From the NCBI GenBank assembly GCA_016342355.1, contig JAEINP010000021.1, positions 1 through 64,000 on the forward strand: a stretch of DNA of 64,000 nucleotides, in the 5' to 3' direction. The translations under genes were made by a program, and so were the position numbers. This stretch comes from Desulfatibacillum sp. Lineage in GTDB: Bacteria > Desulfobacterota > Desulfobacteria > Desulfobacterales > Desulfatibacillaceae. How positions within the stretch are numbered: position 1 is the first letter of the stretch; every line of letters begins with the position of its first letter. Positions 53,900 through 62,796 of the stretch are shown one piece after another. A model generated the notes under the pieces. That model was not told the DNA's origin and searched no databases. It worked only from the letters and a program-made list of their open reading frames with translations.

Positions 53900-54457
53900 A
53901 TGAAGAAGATGCTTCTGGCTGTCTTGCTTTTCATTTGGGCTCTTGCTCCGGCTTTTGCTGACATTCAAGTATATGACGCCAACGGGGAGTATCTGGGCGT
54001 ATTGGTTTCTTTGGGGAATGATTTTTGTCAAGTATATGTTCCCTCGTTGGGCGTTTTCGCTCAAGTTGACGATGACAAGGTTATTTCAAAAACCTGCGGG
54101 TTGCATTATGGACGTCTGGTTTACGAAACAACCGACTGCACAGGCACTCCCTATTATGAATATCCTATCCACAATAATTCTCTCTATGATCAGCAAGGGC
54201 AGATTCTAAAGACCGGCGCTACAGTCACTTTAATCACTATAAAAAGCGAAAAACAAGGCAACAGGTATGAGTGTGAACTAAGAAATGACAAGGACTTTCC
54301 GGTAGTTAATGTTGTGGAGGTTGAATCCTTGCCTTTTTCTCTGCCTATTCAAGGGCCTTTGGAATTCCGGTATTCGCCTAACGACACAACGGGCGATGGA
54401 AAGACAGGCCTGGAAGAAGCCATTCAGGCGTTGCAAAATGTCGCCAATGTCCCTTGA
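53900..54457 (+). CDS. Secreted protein with C-terminal calcium-loop tail
   Basis: 185 residues. It has a signal peptide (MKKMLLAVLLFIWALAPAFA) and a beta-rich middle with GEYLGVLVS, which resembles repetitive exported proteins of deltaproteobacteria. The last 25 residues read DTTGDGKTGLEEAIQALQ, an EF-hand/dockerin-like loop with Asp1, Asp5, Gly6, Gly9 and Glu12. Such tails at the extreme C-terminus are frequent on exported proteins of this group, but the sorting role is unproven. GGAGAATCCT precedes the ATG. A strong hairpin follows. Confidence 0.7.
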   Translation: MKKMLLAVLLFIWALAPAFADIQVYDANGEYLGVLVSLGNDFCQVYVPSLGVFAQVDDDKVISKTCGLHYGRLVYETTDCTGTPYYEYPIHNNSLYDQQGQILKTGATVTLITIKSEKQGNRYECELRNDKDFPVVNVVEVESLPFSLPIQGPLEFRYSPNDTTGDGKTGLEEAIQALQNVANVP

Positions 54458-54527
54458 TTCGATTCAAGCCGCAGGCACAAATCTCCAAAAACCAATCATG
54501 AATGGTATCCGTCAGAATCATACCGTT

Positions 54528-54557
54528 GTCAAAAAGGGTTTGGAAAACCTTTTTGAC
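54528..54557 (+). terminator. Intrinsic terminator downstream of the secreted protein
   Basis: GTCAAAAAGGGTTT pairs with AAAACCTTTTTGAC (13 of 14 pairs) around a 2-base loop. A short stretch lies between the stop codon at 54457 and the stem. The stem itself supplies the T-tract. Confidence 0.75.
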
Positions 54558-54619
54558 AAAGCATGTGAATGCTATTAGAAATACCCCATGTCGGCTTTCT
54601 TTCCAAACCGGGATAGACA

Positions 54620-54650
54620 GGCAGGGATTTAGGCTAAATCCAACCCTGCC
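54620..54650 (+). promoter_or_regulatory. Strong hairpin just upstream of the cbiK ribosome binding site
   Basis: GGCAGGG pairs with CCCTGCC and ATTTAG with CTAAAT, with a 4-base bulge on one side. It ends ten bases before AGGAG of cbiK. It could be a processed 5' end, an attenuator or another terminator, as TTAAAAT follows. It does not contain a B12-box, so it is not a cobalamin riboswitch. Confidence 0.45.
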
Positions 54651-54674
54651 TTAAAATAGCAGGAGACACGCTTG

Positions 54675-55445
54675 ATGAAGCCCCCCATAGTTCTGGCGGC
54701 CTTTGGCACTTCCACCCGTGCGAAAGCCACTTACGAATCCATAGACAGCATGTATAAAGAGATTTTTCCAGGCCATGAAATCCACTGGGCTTACACATCT
54801 CGCACGGTGGCCTCCAAAGTAAAAAACCGTGGCGGCGGGGAAATGCCGCATCCCGAGGATGTCATGGAAATGCTGCACGCAAAGGGCCATAAATGGGCTG
54901 TGGTGCAATCACTTCATTTAACATGGGGACACGAATTCTTCCGGCTGGTGAATGACGTGCAAAGGGGATGCGTCCGCCCCTCCATGGGGCTGCCCTTACT
55001 GACCTCCCCCGAAGACTGTCTGGCGGTGGCCAGGAATTTTTCCCATTTGTTCGAGGGACCTGAAGACGAAGTCATCGTTTTTGTGGGCCATGGCACAGAC
55101 CATCCTGCCTGGGCCATGTTCGCGGCCATGGGGAGCATTCTGCGTGATATGTACGGAGACCGGGCCTTCATGGGAGTGTTGGAAGAAGGATATCCCGACC
55201 TGGAATTTTTAATTAATAAAGTGGCCGCCAAAGGATACAAAAAGGCTCGGCTGGTCCCTTTCCTGCTGGTTTCGGGCATGCATTTTGAAAAAGACCTGGC
55301 AGGCAAAGAAGACTCCTGGAAAGCACAAATGGAAAGCCAAGGCATCGAGGTGGCGCTGGAAAACACGGGACTGGGCCAGAACGAAGCCGTGGTGCGCCTT
55401 TTCGCCCAACATACTAAAGAAGCTCTGGATTTGATCCCCCTATGA
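54675..55445 (+). CDS. cbiK: Anaerobic cobaltochelatase CbiK (sirohydrochlorin cobalt chelatase)
   Basis: 256 residues. It starts PPIVLAAFGTSTRAKATYESID; a metal-binding His is in FVGHGTDHPAW, Glu in VLEEGYPDLE, and a second His in VSGMHFEKDLAG. It inserts Co(II) into sirohydrochlorin for cobalamin. There is no signal peptide, so this is the cytoplasmic form, in contrast to the periplasmic CbiK-P of Desulfovibrio. The ATG at 54675 has AGGAG upstream. The gene stands alone; the other cobalamin genes are elsewhere. Confidence 0.92.
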   Translation: MKPPIVLAAFGTSTRAKATYESIDSMYKEIFPGHEIHWAYTSRTVASKVKNRGGGEMPHPEDVMEMLHAKGHKWAVVQSLHLTWGHEFFRLVNDVQRGCVRPSMGLPLLTSPEDCLAVARNFSHLFEGPEDEVIVFVGHGTDHPAWAMFAAMGSILRDMYGDRAFMGVLEEGYPDLEFLINKVAAKGYKKARLVPFLLVSGMHFEKDLAGKEDSWKAQMESQGIEVALENTGLGQNEAVVRLFAQHTKEALDLIPL

Positions 55446-55463
55446 TTCCCTGCCGGAAACATT

Positions 55464-56591
55464 TTATTTGGGCGGCGGATCATCTCCCAGAGCCCAGAGG
55501 ATTCTATCGACCGAATAGTGGATTTTAAGCCCGTTCTTTTTCCCCTGCCTGGCCAGGGCCGCGTAACAACCCGGGCAATAGCAGTAGACATCCGACACCC
55601 GGGTCTCCTTGATCTGTTCCACCCGTTTTTTGGTTTCAATTTTTGCCTGGGAATGATCGTAATTGTTCCGAAATCCGCTGGCGAATCCGCAACACAGGGC
55701 ATCCTGCTTGTTGTTGGCCGGGTCCACAATGGTCAGGCCCGCGGCTTCGTGCAATCCACGCACTGCTTCGTAAAATGGCTCGCCCAATTCGCTGCTGTAA
55801 CAGGAATCATTGATGACCACCTTGCCTTCCGTTTTGCGCTGGATAGACAATTCTCCGGCCTGGACTTTTTCCCACAACCATTCCCACATGGAGATCACCT
55901 GAAACGGCAGAGTCACGCCATGGAAATTGGGCCAGATATTCCCGAAATAATTGCCGCATGATCCGCAATAGCAAACCAGCCGTTCAGTCTCCAGGTCTTT
56001 CAGGTAGTTGTATGTACGGTCCACGGTTTGGGTAAATGCCTTATAATCGCCGAACCGATAGGGGATTTCGCCGCAGCAGGCGTTACGCGGAGCGAATTTG
56101 GGCAAGCCGGACAAGGCCCGGGAATGCTTGATGGTGTGGGGAGCGGTCCGGCCAAAGCATCCTATGAACAGGGTATCCTTGGATTTGGCGGGAACCTGGG
56201 ACCATTTGTCCAAGATAATTTTGTGGTCATCCGGGGCGGCTTTGTACTGGTCCAGGAAATAGCCGGTATCACCCTCGCCGGTGAACATATACTGAATGCC
56301 GGGGGGGACGCCCTGGCCGCTTTCCTGGTTTTTTGCGGTCATGCGCTCCATGATGAGGGCGTAGGGCTTGAGCCCTTGGGGACAATAGTGGTTGCAGGTC
56401 ATACAAAAGGTGCATTCGTTCAGGACCCGTTCCGGTTCCTCGCCCCGGATCAGCCTTTTGATTTCCGCCTTGGATTCCTCCTTGCCCATTTTCATGACCG
56501 GGCATTTTTGCAGGCAGATTCCGCAGTTGTTGCAGGCGTCTTTGTTTTTTCCAATCGGAATAAAGGCATCAATATAGGATGTGCTGGTCAT
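55464..56591 (-). CDS. HdrD/GlpC-type (Fe-S)-binding protein
   Basis: 375 residues. Two 4Fe-4S motifs open the protein (CNNCGICLQKCP and CTFCMTCNHYCP), and two CCG domains follow: IGCFGRTAPH...ACCGEIPYRF...CYCGSCGNYF and SCYSSELGEP...LCCGFASGF...CYCPGCYAAL. This is an HdrC-HdrB fusion (HdrD-like), taking part in disulfide or quinone-linked electron transfer. No catalytic flavoprotein or membrane partner is adjacent, so the donor and acceptor are unknown. It is convergent with cbiK. Confidence 0.88.
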   Translation of the reverse strand: MTSTSYIDAFIPIGKNKDACNNCGICLQKCPVMKMGKEESKAEIKRLIRGEEPERVLNECTFCMTCNHYCPQGLKPYALIMERMTAKNQESGQGVPPGIQYMFTGEGDTGYFLDQYKAAPDDHKIILDKWSQVPAKSKDTLFIGCFGRTAPHTIKHSRALSGLPKFAPRNACCGEIPYRFGDYKAFTQTVDRTYNYLKDLETERLVCYCGSCGNYFGNIWPNFHGVTLPFQVISMWEWLWEKVQAGELSIQRKTEGKVVINDSCYSSELGEPFYEAVRGLHEAAGLTIVDPANNKQDALCCGFASGFRNNYDHSQAKIETKKRVEQIKETRVSDVYCYCPGCYAALARQGKKNGLKIHYSVDRILWALGDDPPPK

Positions 56592-56751
56592 GGTCGCCCC
56601 CTCGATATTTTATGGAATAAACATGGAAAGTGGATAACGAAACCAATAATCATGAGAATGGTACATTAAATCATACAATCGTGCAAATAAAAGACCCTTG
56701 CAAAACGGGGATTTCGCAAAGGTTGTCAATCCCGCCAAATTACCAGCAAGA

Positions 56752-57483
56752 TCAGGACTCATCCTGAGGCATGCTGAAAATATATTTGCCGTTCTGCACT
56801 TCCACGTTGGGCGGCTTCCTGTTTTCCTCAAAGAAATCATACCCTTCCTTCAGGTTTTGCCAGAATGAAAACCATTCATTGCCTTTGTTTTTTTTCATGT
56901 TTTTGTCGGTCATTTCAAAAGGGAAAATGTGGACGCGGAAAAAGGGTTGGCCGTTTCGCAAAGCCGCGTCGGCGATTGTGTAAATCTCTTCAATGCGTTT
57001 ATCACGCATGGCGTAGCATCCGATGGAAACACAATTCCCATGGACCATTAAAAGGCCGCCGGTCCGGCCATGCGCCCGGTCATATTTATTGGGATAACCC
57101 AGGTTAAAGGCCAAGTGGTAATTGCTGGAAGGATTCATTTGGCTGGGAGTCACAAAATAAAAACCTTCCGGCGCTTTCCAATCCCCCTGCTTGAGTTTGG
57201 GGCCAAGGCCCTTGAGACCATAGGTACAGATTGGGTATGATTTAAAATGATGATAGCAATCATCTTTCCAGGCCCAGACCTCCAGCCGTTTTTCCTTTTT
57301 AAAGATCCTTATAAAAATCGGAGAGCCCCGGGTAAGGCCCGCTGCAGCAAACTCTCTTTCCAATCCGGGCTTAATTCTGGCAATGACCTCCCTGGACCGG
57401 GCGCTGGAAGGAACCTCCTGAGCGTAGGCTGCTACTTGCAGGATTGAAAGGACGAACACCAGAATGAATGCCAGTCGCTTCAT
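56752..57483 (-). CDS. YafK/DpaA-like L,D-transpeptidase-family protein
   Basis: 243 residues with a signal peptide (MKRLAFILVFVLSILQVAAYA) and a YkuD-fold domain. The catalytic motif reads MVHGNCVSIGCYAMRDKRIEEIY, giving H-G-x9-C at the active Cys. This spacing and the following GCYAMRD resemble YafK/DpaA, a hydrolase that detaches lipoprotein from peptidoglycan rather than a crosslinking transpeptidase. The ATG at 57483 is used because GAGG stands 11 bases upstream. It is outside the cytoplasm. Confidence 0.88.
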   Translation of the reverse strand: MKRLAFILVFVLSILQVAAYAQEVPSSARSREVIARIKPGLEREFAAAGLTRGSPIFIRIFKKEKRLEVWAWKDDCYHHFKSYPICTYGLKGLGPKLKQGDWKAPEGFYFVTPSQMNPSSNYHLAFNLGYPNKYDRAHGRTGGLLMVHGNCVSIGCYAMRDKRIEEIYTIADAALRNGQPFFRVHIFPFEMTDKNMKKNKGNEWFSFWQNLKEGYDFFEENRKPPNVEVQNGKYIFSMPQDES

Positions 57484-57568
57484 GATCTTCATTTCCTCAT
57501 CTTTTCAGGTTCAAGATCACCATAGCGTATATCAAGCCCGAATAACAGTGGAGGAAAAGTTTAGGCTG

Positions 57569-58030
57569 TTATGAAAAAATCTTTTTCAGCCGCCAGTGGC
57601 GGTATTTGAAAAGCAGGGTGAACAGGGGCTTTTGAAGATATCCGGTATAAGGGATGCGTGGGATAAAGGTGATTTCGTCCGTAACCCGGCTACCTGTGGG
57701 AGTGTCCGTAATGGTTCTTTGGTGCTGCCACAAATTTTGGGCCAGCATGGAGGATTTTTCACAAAAACCGTGACCAGGGTTGACTTCCGCCAGCACAATG
57801 TCATCGTATTCCACCGGAAAAATCCCAAACAGCAAAATCCAGCTACGAAACACTCTTTTACCGAGGGTGACCGTGTTTGGAGTCAACTCACTGGCGTTCT
57901 CAGGGTAGGTCATTTTCAGAAGGGGAAAAAATTCCCGGTTCACAAGGGCCAGGTCCGTGGAGTGCTGCCATAAGGTGTCCCGGTCTGCGAAAAGATCGGA
58001 ACAAACGCAAAAAGAATATTCAATTTTCAT
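57569..58030 (-). CDS. SRPBCC-family ligand-binding protein
   Basis: 153 residues without signal or membrane segments. The pattern YSFCVCSDLFADRDTLWQHSTDLALVNREFFPLLKMTYP, the strand-rich middle, and the end RVTDEITFIPRIPYTGYLQKPLFTLLFKYRHWRLKKIF are typical of the polyketide-cyclase/START-like fold, but no specific ligand can be named. The ATG at 58030 follows GGGGGAAG. It lies downstream of the YafK-like gene's strand and the pyc genes and is not clearly in either unit. Confidence 0.65.
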   Translation of the reverse strand: MKIEYSFCVCSDLFADRDTLWQHSTDLALVNREFFPLLKMTYPENASELTPNTVTLGKRVFRSWILLFGIFPVEYDDIVLAEVNPGHGFCEKSSMLAQNLWQHQRTITDTPTGSRVTDEITFIPRIPYTGYLQKPLFTLLFKYRHWRLKKIFS

Positions 58031-58141
58031 TTCTTCCCCCAAGTTATCAGACTTTTTCGTTACATTCTCTTGGCGCGGGATGAGCAAGCCCCGGGGAACG
58101 GCTCCCCGGAGCTTGCCATTTAGTTGTCTGCGGGTTTTCCT

Positions 58142-60067
58142 TTATGCATTATCCTGTGTGCGCAAGGGCCTTACACGGACCAGAAGATCGCCCTTGGCGA
58201 CCTGCTGGCCTTCGGTGACCGGCAATTCCGTAACCACGCCAGCAATGGCCGAATCCAGGGAATTGAGCATTTTCATGGCTTCCAGCACCAACAGGGTGTC
58301 GCCCTCGGCCACTTTTTGCTCCAACTCCAGGGAGATTGTGGCCACCACACCAGCCATAGGCGCACGAACCTCTCCCATTTCCGCAAGGGCTGCGATTTCC
58401 TTCTGGTTGAGTTCCTTTTTGGGGCCGATCGCTCCCCGGGATGCTTCGGGATAATGATGGAAAGGCTCCAGATGATGGTCCACGTACACGTAATTCAACT
58501 GGCTTCCATCGGGCAATTCCTGGCTGCTGGAAAAAGACACCTGATGGTGCTTGCCAGTATGGTCCGTAAAGGTGACCAGTTCTTCCGCCTCGAATCCGCC
58601 CTCCTTCAGCCATACCGATGGCGGTAAAACGTAGGTCTTGCCGTATTCCTCCTCAAACAGGAGGAAGTTCACCGCGTCTCGGGGGTGCTGGAGATAGAGC
58701 ACCAACTCCTCGGTGCTGGCCGGACGGTTGATGCTTTTTTCCAGGGCTGCCTGTTCGGCATCGATGTCCACGGGCGGGCAATCTTCTATGCCGCTGTCCC
58801 GTGCCACAATGGCTTTCCAGTCCGGGCCAAAGGCTGCTTCGTAGATTTCGTCCGCGGGCCTGTAAAAGGGGAATGGCCCGTAGCGCTCCAGGAGCAACCT
58901 TTTGAGATCCTCGGAGGCGTTCACATAGCGCTTGCCCGACAATGTATGCGTGACCGCCGTGGTCCACAGAATCTGGGACCCTGGCGTGACGCTCCAATAA
59001 TTGCCCAACTCCTTGTGGACCCTGGGCAACTCCTTCATAAGAATATCGTTCATACGATCCAGAAATCCGCCTTTGACGGCCTGCTCAAAGCTGGAGCCCA
59101 TGGCGCCGCCGGGCAGCTTGTGGGTATGGACCGTGGGATCAAATCCCTTGAACTGGGACTCGAACACCGCATACGACGGGCGCTCAATTTTGAGCTTGTC
59201 CGAAGTGGCGATAACCGCATCCCGGTTGATGCCTTCGGCTTTGTAACCCATGTCGGAAAGCAGGTCCAGCACCGTAAGGAGCGGCGGCGGGCCGAAAAAG
59301 CCTGTCATGGCATGATCCGCCGCGTCCACGATTTTCGCCCCTGCCTGGACCGCCGCCACAATCCGGCCCACGTCGTTTCCATCAGTGTTATGGCCGTGGT
59401 AATGGATGACCAGATCCGGGTAAGCGTCCAGGAGAGCTGAAACCAAACGGCCTATGCGTTGGGGAGTCCCCAGACCTGAGTGATTCTTCAGGGCCAGAAG
59501 GATGTCCGGGCCTGTGACGTCCAGAATTTCCCCCACCTTTTTAACGTAGAAGGCGTCCGTGTGTTCCGGGCCGGTTGAAAAGCAGAGGGTGGCTTCCAGG
59601 AACTTGCCAGCCCTCTGGACCTCTTCGAACACGGGAATCATGTTGGGAATGTGGTTCAGGAAGTCAAAAACCCGCCAAACGTCCACGTACCGGGCGAATT
59701 CCTGCACCGTCAACCGCAGGACGTTTTCCGGGTAGGGTCTGTATCCAAAAAGGTTAACGCCCCGGCACAGGGTTTGGAACATGGTTTGAGGCATTAGGCT
59801 TCGGAGGAGCGTAAGGCGCTCAAAGGGGTTGATCTGCTTCCTGAGCATGTCCACATGCACGGAAGCTCCGCCTGTGATTTCCAGGGAAAAGTATCCGGCC
59901 TCTTCCCGTTCCGGCGCTACCAGGATGTCCGTGTGGGCCAGAATACGGTTTTTGAAATCCGATTGGGACAAGTCCCTGGCTGTGTTGGTCAGGAAATAGG
60001 AATCCGAGCCGCGTATGGCCCTGAGGGCCTCTTTGACATCCGATCCCGGAGTGATGCGAATAGACAT
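58142..60067 (-). CDS. pycB: Pyruvate carboxylase subunit B (carboxyltransferase plus biotin domain)
   Basis: 641 residues. The N-terminal HMGL-like/carboxyltransferase domain (LTLLRSLMPQTMFQTLCRGVNLFGYRPYPENV; HYHGHNTDGNDVG; DAADHAMTG), a conserved linker (PGGAMGSSFEQAVKGG) and a C-terminal biotinyl domain (VLEAMKML, biotin Lys near residue 605) form the transcarboxylase half. With PycA it makes oxaloacetate from pyruvate and bicarbonate. It could also act as oxaloacetate decarboxylase alpha, but no beta/gamma genes lie nearby. GGAGATG precedes the ATG; it follows pycA by 42 bases. Confidence 0.93.
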   Translation of the reverse strand: MSIRITPGSDVKEALRAIRGSDSYFLTNTARDLSQSDFKNRILAHTDILVAPEREEAGYFSLEITGGASVHVDMLRKQINPFERLTLLRSLMPQTMFQTLCRGVNLFGYRPYPENVLRLTVQEFARYVDVWRVFDFLNHIPNMIPVFEEVQRAGKFLEATLCFSTGPEHTDAFYVKKVGEILDVTGPDILLALKNHSGLGTPQRIGRLVSALLDAYPDLVIHYHGHNTDGNDVGRIVAAVQAGAKIVDAADHAMTGFFGPPPLLTVLDLLSDMGYKAEGINRDAVIATSDKLKIERPSYAVFESQFKGFDPTVHTHKLPGGAMGSSFEQAVKGGFLDRMNDILMKELPRVHKELGNYWSVTPGSQILWTTAVTHTLSGKRYVNASEDLKRLLLERYGPFPFYRPADEIYEAAFGPDWKAIVARDSGIEDCPPVDIDAEQAALEKSINRPASTEELVLYLQHPRDAVNFLLFEEEYGKTYVLPPSVWLKEGGFEAEELVTFTDHTGKHHQVSFSSSQELPDGSQLNYVYVDHHLEPFHHYPEASRGAIGPKKELNQKEIAALAEMGEVRAPMAGVVATISLELEQKVAEGDTLLVLEAMKMLNSLDSAIAGVVTELPVTEGQQVAKGDLLVRVRPLRTQDNA

Positions 60068-60109
60068 ATCATCTCCTTTTTATATGCAAAGGCCTGGTCA
60101 AAAGGCCTG

Positions 60110-61564
60110 TTATTCGGCGAATATATTCTTTCCGTGGTAATGGATGGCGGAAAGGAGCTTGGCCACCTTGGCTTCCTGAGCTTCCTGGTCCCGGTAATCG
60201 TAGAGTTCGGGATGGCGTTCCAGATACCCTGTATCAAAAGTGCCCGAGGCGAATTCTTCTTCCGCTACCAGCTTGCGGTAGAACGGGATGGTGGTTTTGG
60301 GACCCACAATACGGAAATTCTTCAGAGCCCGCACCATGCGGGATACCGCCTCTTCCCACCGGAATCCGTACACGGTGAGTTTGACCAGCAGGGAATCGTA
60401 CTCCGTGGGAATGGTGTATCCCTGGTAAACCATGCCGTCTAGGCGGATACCAGGCCCGCCCGGAGAGTTGTACACGGCTACATGCTTGCCGCTTTCCGGG
60501 GCGAAATTTTGCTTGGGATCCTCGGCATTGATGCGCATTTCAATGGCGTACCCCCGGCAGAAAACTTCTTCCTGGGTGACGTCCAGTTTTTTTCCCGCCG
60601 CCACACGAAGCATGCGCCGTACGATGTCGATGCCCGTGATTACTTCCGTGACTGTATGCTCCACTTGAAGGCGGGTATTGATTTCCAGGAAATAGAAGTT
60701 GTCGTCTGCGTCCACCAGAAACTCCACGGTGCCCGCGTTCACATATCCCACATGCCTGGCATAGACCAGGGCCGCCTGGCAGATTTTATCCTCCAGGGCA
60801 TGGTCCAGGAGGCTGGGGGCGATTTCCACCAGCTTCTGGTGCCTGCGTTGGATGGAACAGTTGCGGGCGCCCAGGTGGATGAGGTTCCCATATTGGTCCC
60901 CCAGGATCTGCACCTCAATGTGCCGGGGCCGTACCAACCCCTTTTCCATATAAAGGCGTCCGTCTCCAAAGGAGGAAAGGGCTTCGTTCTTGGCGATCTC
61001 CACTTGCCCCAGGAGTTCCTTTTGGGAATCCACCCTGCGGATTCCCCTGCCTCCGCCCCCGGCCACAGCCTTGAGCATCACCGGATACCCGCATTTGGAG
61101 GCGAAATCCACGGCTGCCCGTTTGCCTTCCTCGCCCGGAGGCAGGATGCCGCTACCAGGGATGGTGGGCAGCCCGGCTTCTTCAGCCAGGCGGCGGGATA
61201 TGGTTTTGTCGCCCAGATCCTGGATGGTGGCTGCCGAAGGCCCTACAAAAATCAGTCCGGCCTCTTCGCAAGCGGCGGCGAATTGGGGGTTTTCCGCCAG
61301 GAATCCGTAGCCCGGATGCACGGCCTGGGCGCCGCTTTTTCGGGCGGCCCAGATGATGCGGTCAATATCCAGGTAATCCTTCCGGGGACCGGGGCCTATC
61401 CATACGGCTTCGTCTGCAATCCGCAGGTGACGGCTTTCCGCGTCCGGGGATTCATAGACGGCCACTGCCTTCATCCCTTCTTCCTGGACGCCGCGGCACA
61501 ATCGGATGGCTATTTCGCCCCGGTTGGCCACGAGTACTTTTTTAATGGGGGGATTTGTGTTCAC
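60110..61564 (-). CDS. pycA: Pyruvate carboxylase subunit A (biotin carboxylase)
   Basis: 484 residues. ATP-grasp biotin carboxylase with VLVANRGEIAIRLCRG, HPGYGFLAEN, the P-loop region AVAGGGGRGIR, and the catalytic stretch GTVEFLVDADDNFYFLEINTRLQVEHTVTE. It carboxylates the biotin of PycB. The start is GTG at 61564 with AGGAGA upstream. First gene of a two-gene unit; anaplerosis, or pyruvate-to-oxaloacetate supply for the TCA or propionate routes in sulfate reducers, is the likely use. Confidence 0.95.
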   Translation of the reverse strand: MNTNPPIKKVLVANRGEIAIRLCRGVQEEGMKAVAVYESPDAESRHLRIADEAVWIGPGPRKDYLDIDRIIWAARKSGAQAVHPGYGFLAENPQFAAACEEAGLIFVGPSAATIQDLGDKTISRRLAEEAGLPTIPGSGILPPGEEGKRAAVDFASKCGYPVMLKAVAGGGGRGIRRVDSQKELLGQVEIAKNEALSSFGDGRLYMEKGLVRPRHIEVQILGDQYGNLIHLGARNCSIQRRHQKLVEIAPSLLDHALEDKICQAALVYARHVGYVNAGTVEFLVDADDNFYFLEINTRLQVEHTVTEVITGIDIVRRMLRVAAGKKLDVTQEEVFCRGYAIEMRINAEDPKQNFAPESGKHVAVYNSPGGPGIRLDGMVYQGYTIPTEYDSLLVKLTVYGFRWEEAVSRMVRALKNFRIVGPKTTIPFYRKLVAEEEFASGTFDTGYLERHPELYDYRDQEAQEAKVAKLLSAIHYHGKNIFAE

Positions 61565-61870
61565 GTCATTCTCCTATATTTGGATTTCCGGCCCCTATGC
61601 AAGCATAACCGACCGAAGGAACCTTTAATTGTAGCACAGGATTTGAGAATCCACAAAAGCAATTTTGTTCGGGTGTACAAAAATGGAAAATCGACGCTGG
61701 ACTGCCTCTATGACCTATTTCCCACTCTGGGTGTGAGATGCATTGCAATTCTCGTGTGAAAGGCTTCATTTACATCTTACGGGACATCCGTTAGATACAT
61801 AGCATGGCTCCCAGCGGCCATACACCGAGTGTCCAATATAACTTTTCCGCTGGGGAAGGAGGCATGAACC
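61565..61870. other. Divergent intergenic region, no gene recognised
   Basis: About 300 bases between pycA and the small membrane protein. It must hold the pycA promoter. I noted only weak candidates and no repeats or RNA gene. Confidence 0.4.
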
Positions 61871-62281
61871 GTGAAAAAGCGCCCTCTCTCCATCACAATC
61901 ATTTCCTGGCTGCTTATCATTATAGGACTTAATACTGTCTTTTTAACCCTGCTTGTCATGCCTACATCTCCCGCTGTGAAGGGGTATAGTCTGGCTAACT
62001 TGCCCCCGGATCTTTTTTATATCCTGGCTTTTTGCTCCGCCGGTATTTGTCTGTTTTCGGGAATGTTTATGCTTGGCGGCGCCAACTGGGCCCGTTACCT
62101 TTTTCTTGTTTATGGAGGCGGAGGCCTGGGATGGACCTTTGCCACCACAGCGGGCAAGGGTATTTTGTTGCCAGGATTGGTGGCTTTCGGAATCACGCTG
62201 TTTTTTTTGTTCAAACCCGGAGCACGGGCATTTTTTGACCCTCGTGCCGTCACCGCCACACAAGACCATGGAATTTTTTAA
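61871..62281 (+). CDS. Small integral membrane protein of unknown function
   Basis: 136 residues with four hydrophobic segments. Basic N-terminus KKRPLSITIISWLLIIIGLNTVFLTLLVM and the last helices resemble DUF-type DoxX-like small membrane proteins, but no family is certain. The start is GTG with GGAGG eight bases before it. Isolated on the plus strand downstream of the divergent pyc promoter region. Confidence 0.6.
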   Translation: MKKRPLSITIISWLLIIIGLNTVFLTLLVMPTSPAVKGYSLANLPPDLFYILAFCSAGICLFSGMFMLGGANWARYLFLVYGGGGLGWTFATTAGKGILLPGLVAFGITLFFLFKPGARAFFDPRAVTATQDHGIF

Positions 62282-62516
62282 CTAACGCCCGCCTTTCAAT
62301 TGCTTTGCGTTTCCTCATGAAACCCTATCATTTTCCATATAGGGGATAAGGCGCCCATGCGCCTTATCCGCTTAAAACCGGATTGACATGCGGCGGGGCT
62401 GCGTCGTACTATGCTTTCCATGAAAGTATAATGCGGCGCCGACCCTGTCGGCTCCTTTTTTTATCCGGTTTTGTCCTCGCCGAAGGATAATGCCCTTACA
62501 TGGAAAGGCTTCTGCA

Positions 62517-62708
62517 GTGGATACACTTTGGCAGTATAAGGGAATCATTTTTGCCGTGGTTATTGCCGTGGTTTATTTTTTTTTCGTCAGGCCTCGGCTA
62601 AAGGCGGGTATAAAGATCCAAGAACCCAAGGGCCCGGTTTACGAGTGTGACCAATGTGGGGAGACAGACTGCATTTGTCATAAACTGGATGAGAACGAAA
62701 AGTCCTGA
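62517..62708 (+). CDS. Small membrane protein with C-terminal cysteine knuckle
   Basis: 63 residues from GTG 62517, or 72 from ATG 62490. One transmembrane helix (GIIFAVVIAVVYFFFV) is followed by a short cytoplasmic tail with CDQCGETDCICH, a small zinc- or metal-binding motif. AAAGG stands eight bases before the GTG; the upstream AAGGA is only two bases from the ATG. I do not recognise the family. Confidence 0.55.
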   Translation: MDTLWQYKGIIFAVVIAVVYFFFVRPRLKAGIKIQEPKGPVYECDQCGETDCICHKLDENEKS

Positions 62709-62796
62709 CACCGGTTCCGCCGTACTACCCTTAGCCGCTTTTGGATGGATACAGATACATCACATTTTGTTTTTGATTCAATTAGGAGGACATGCC

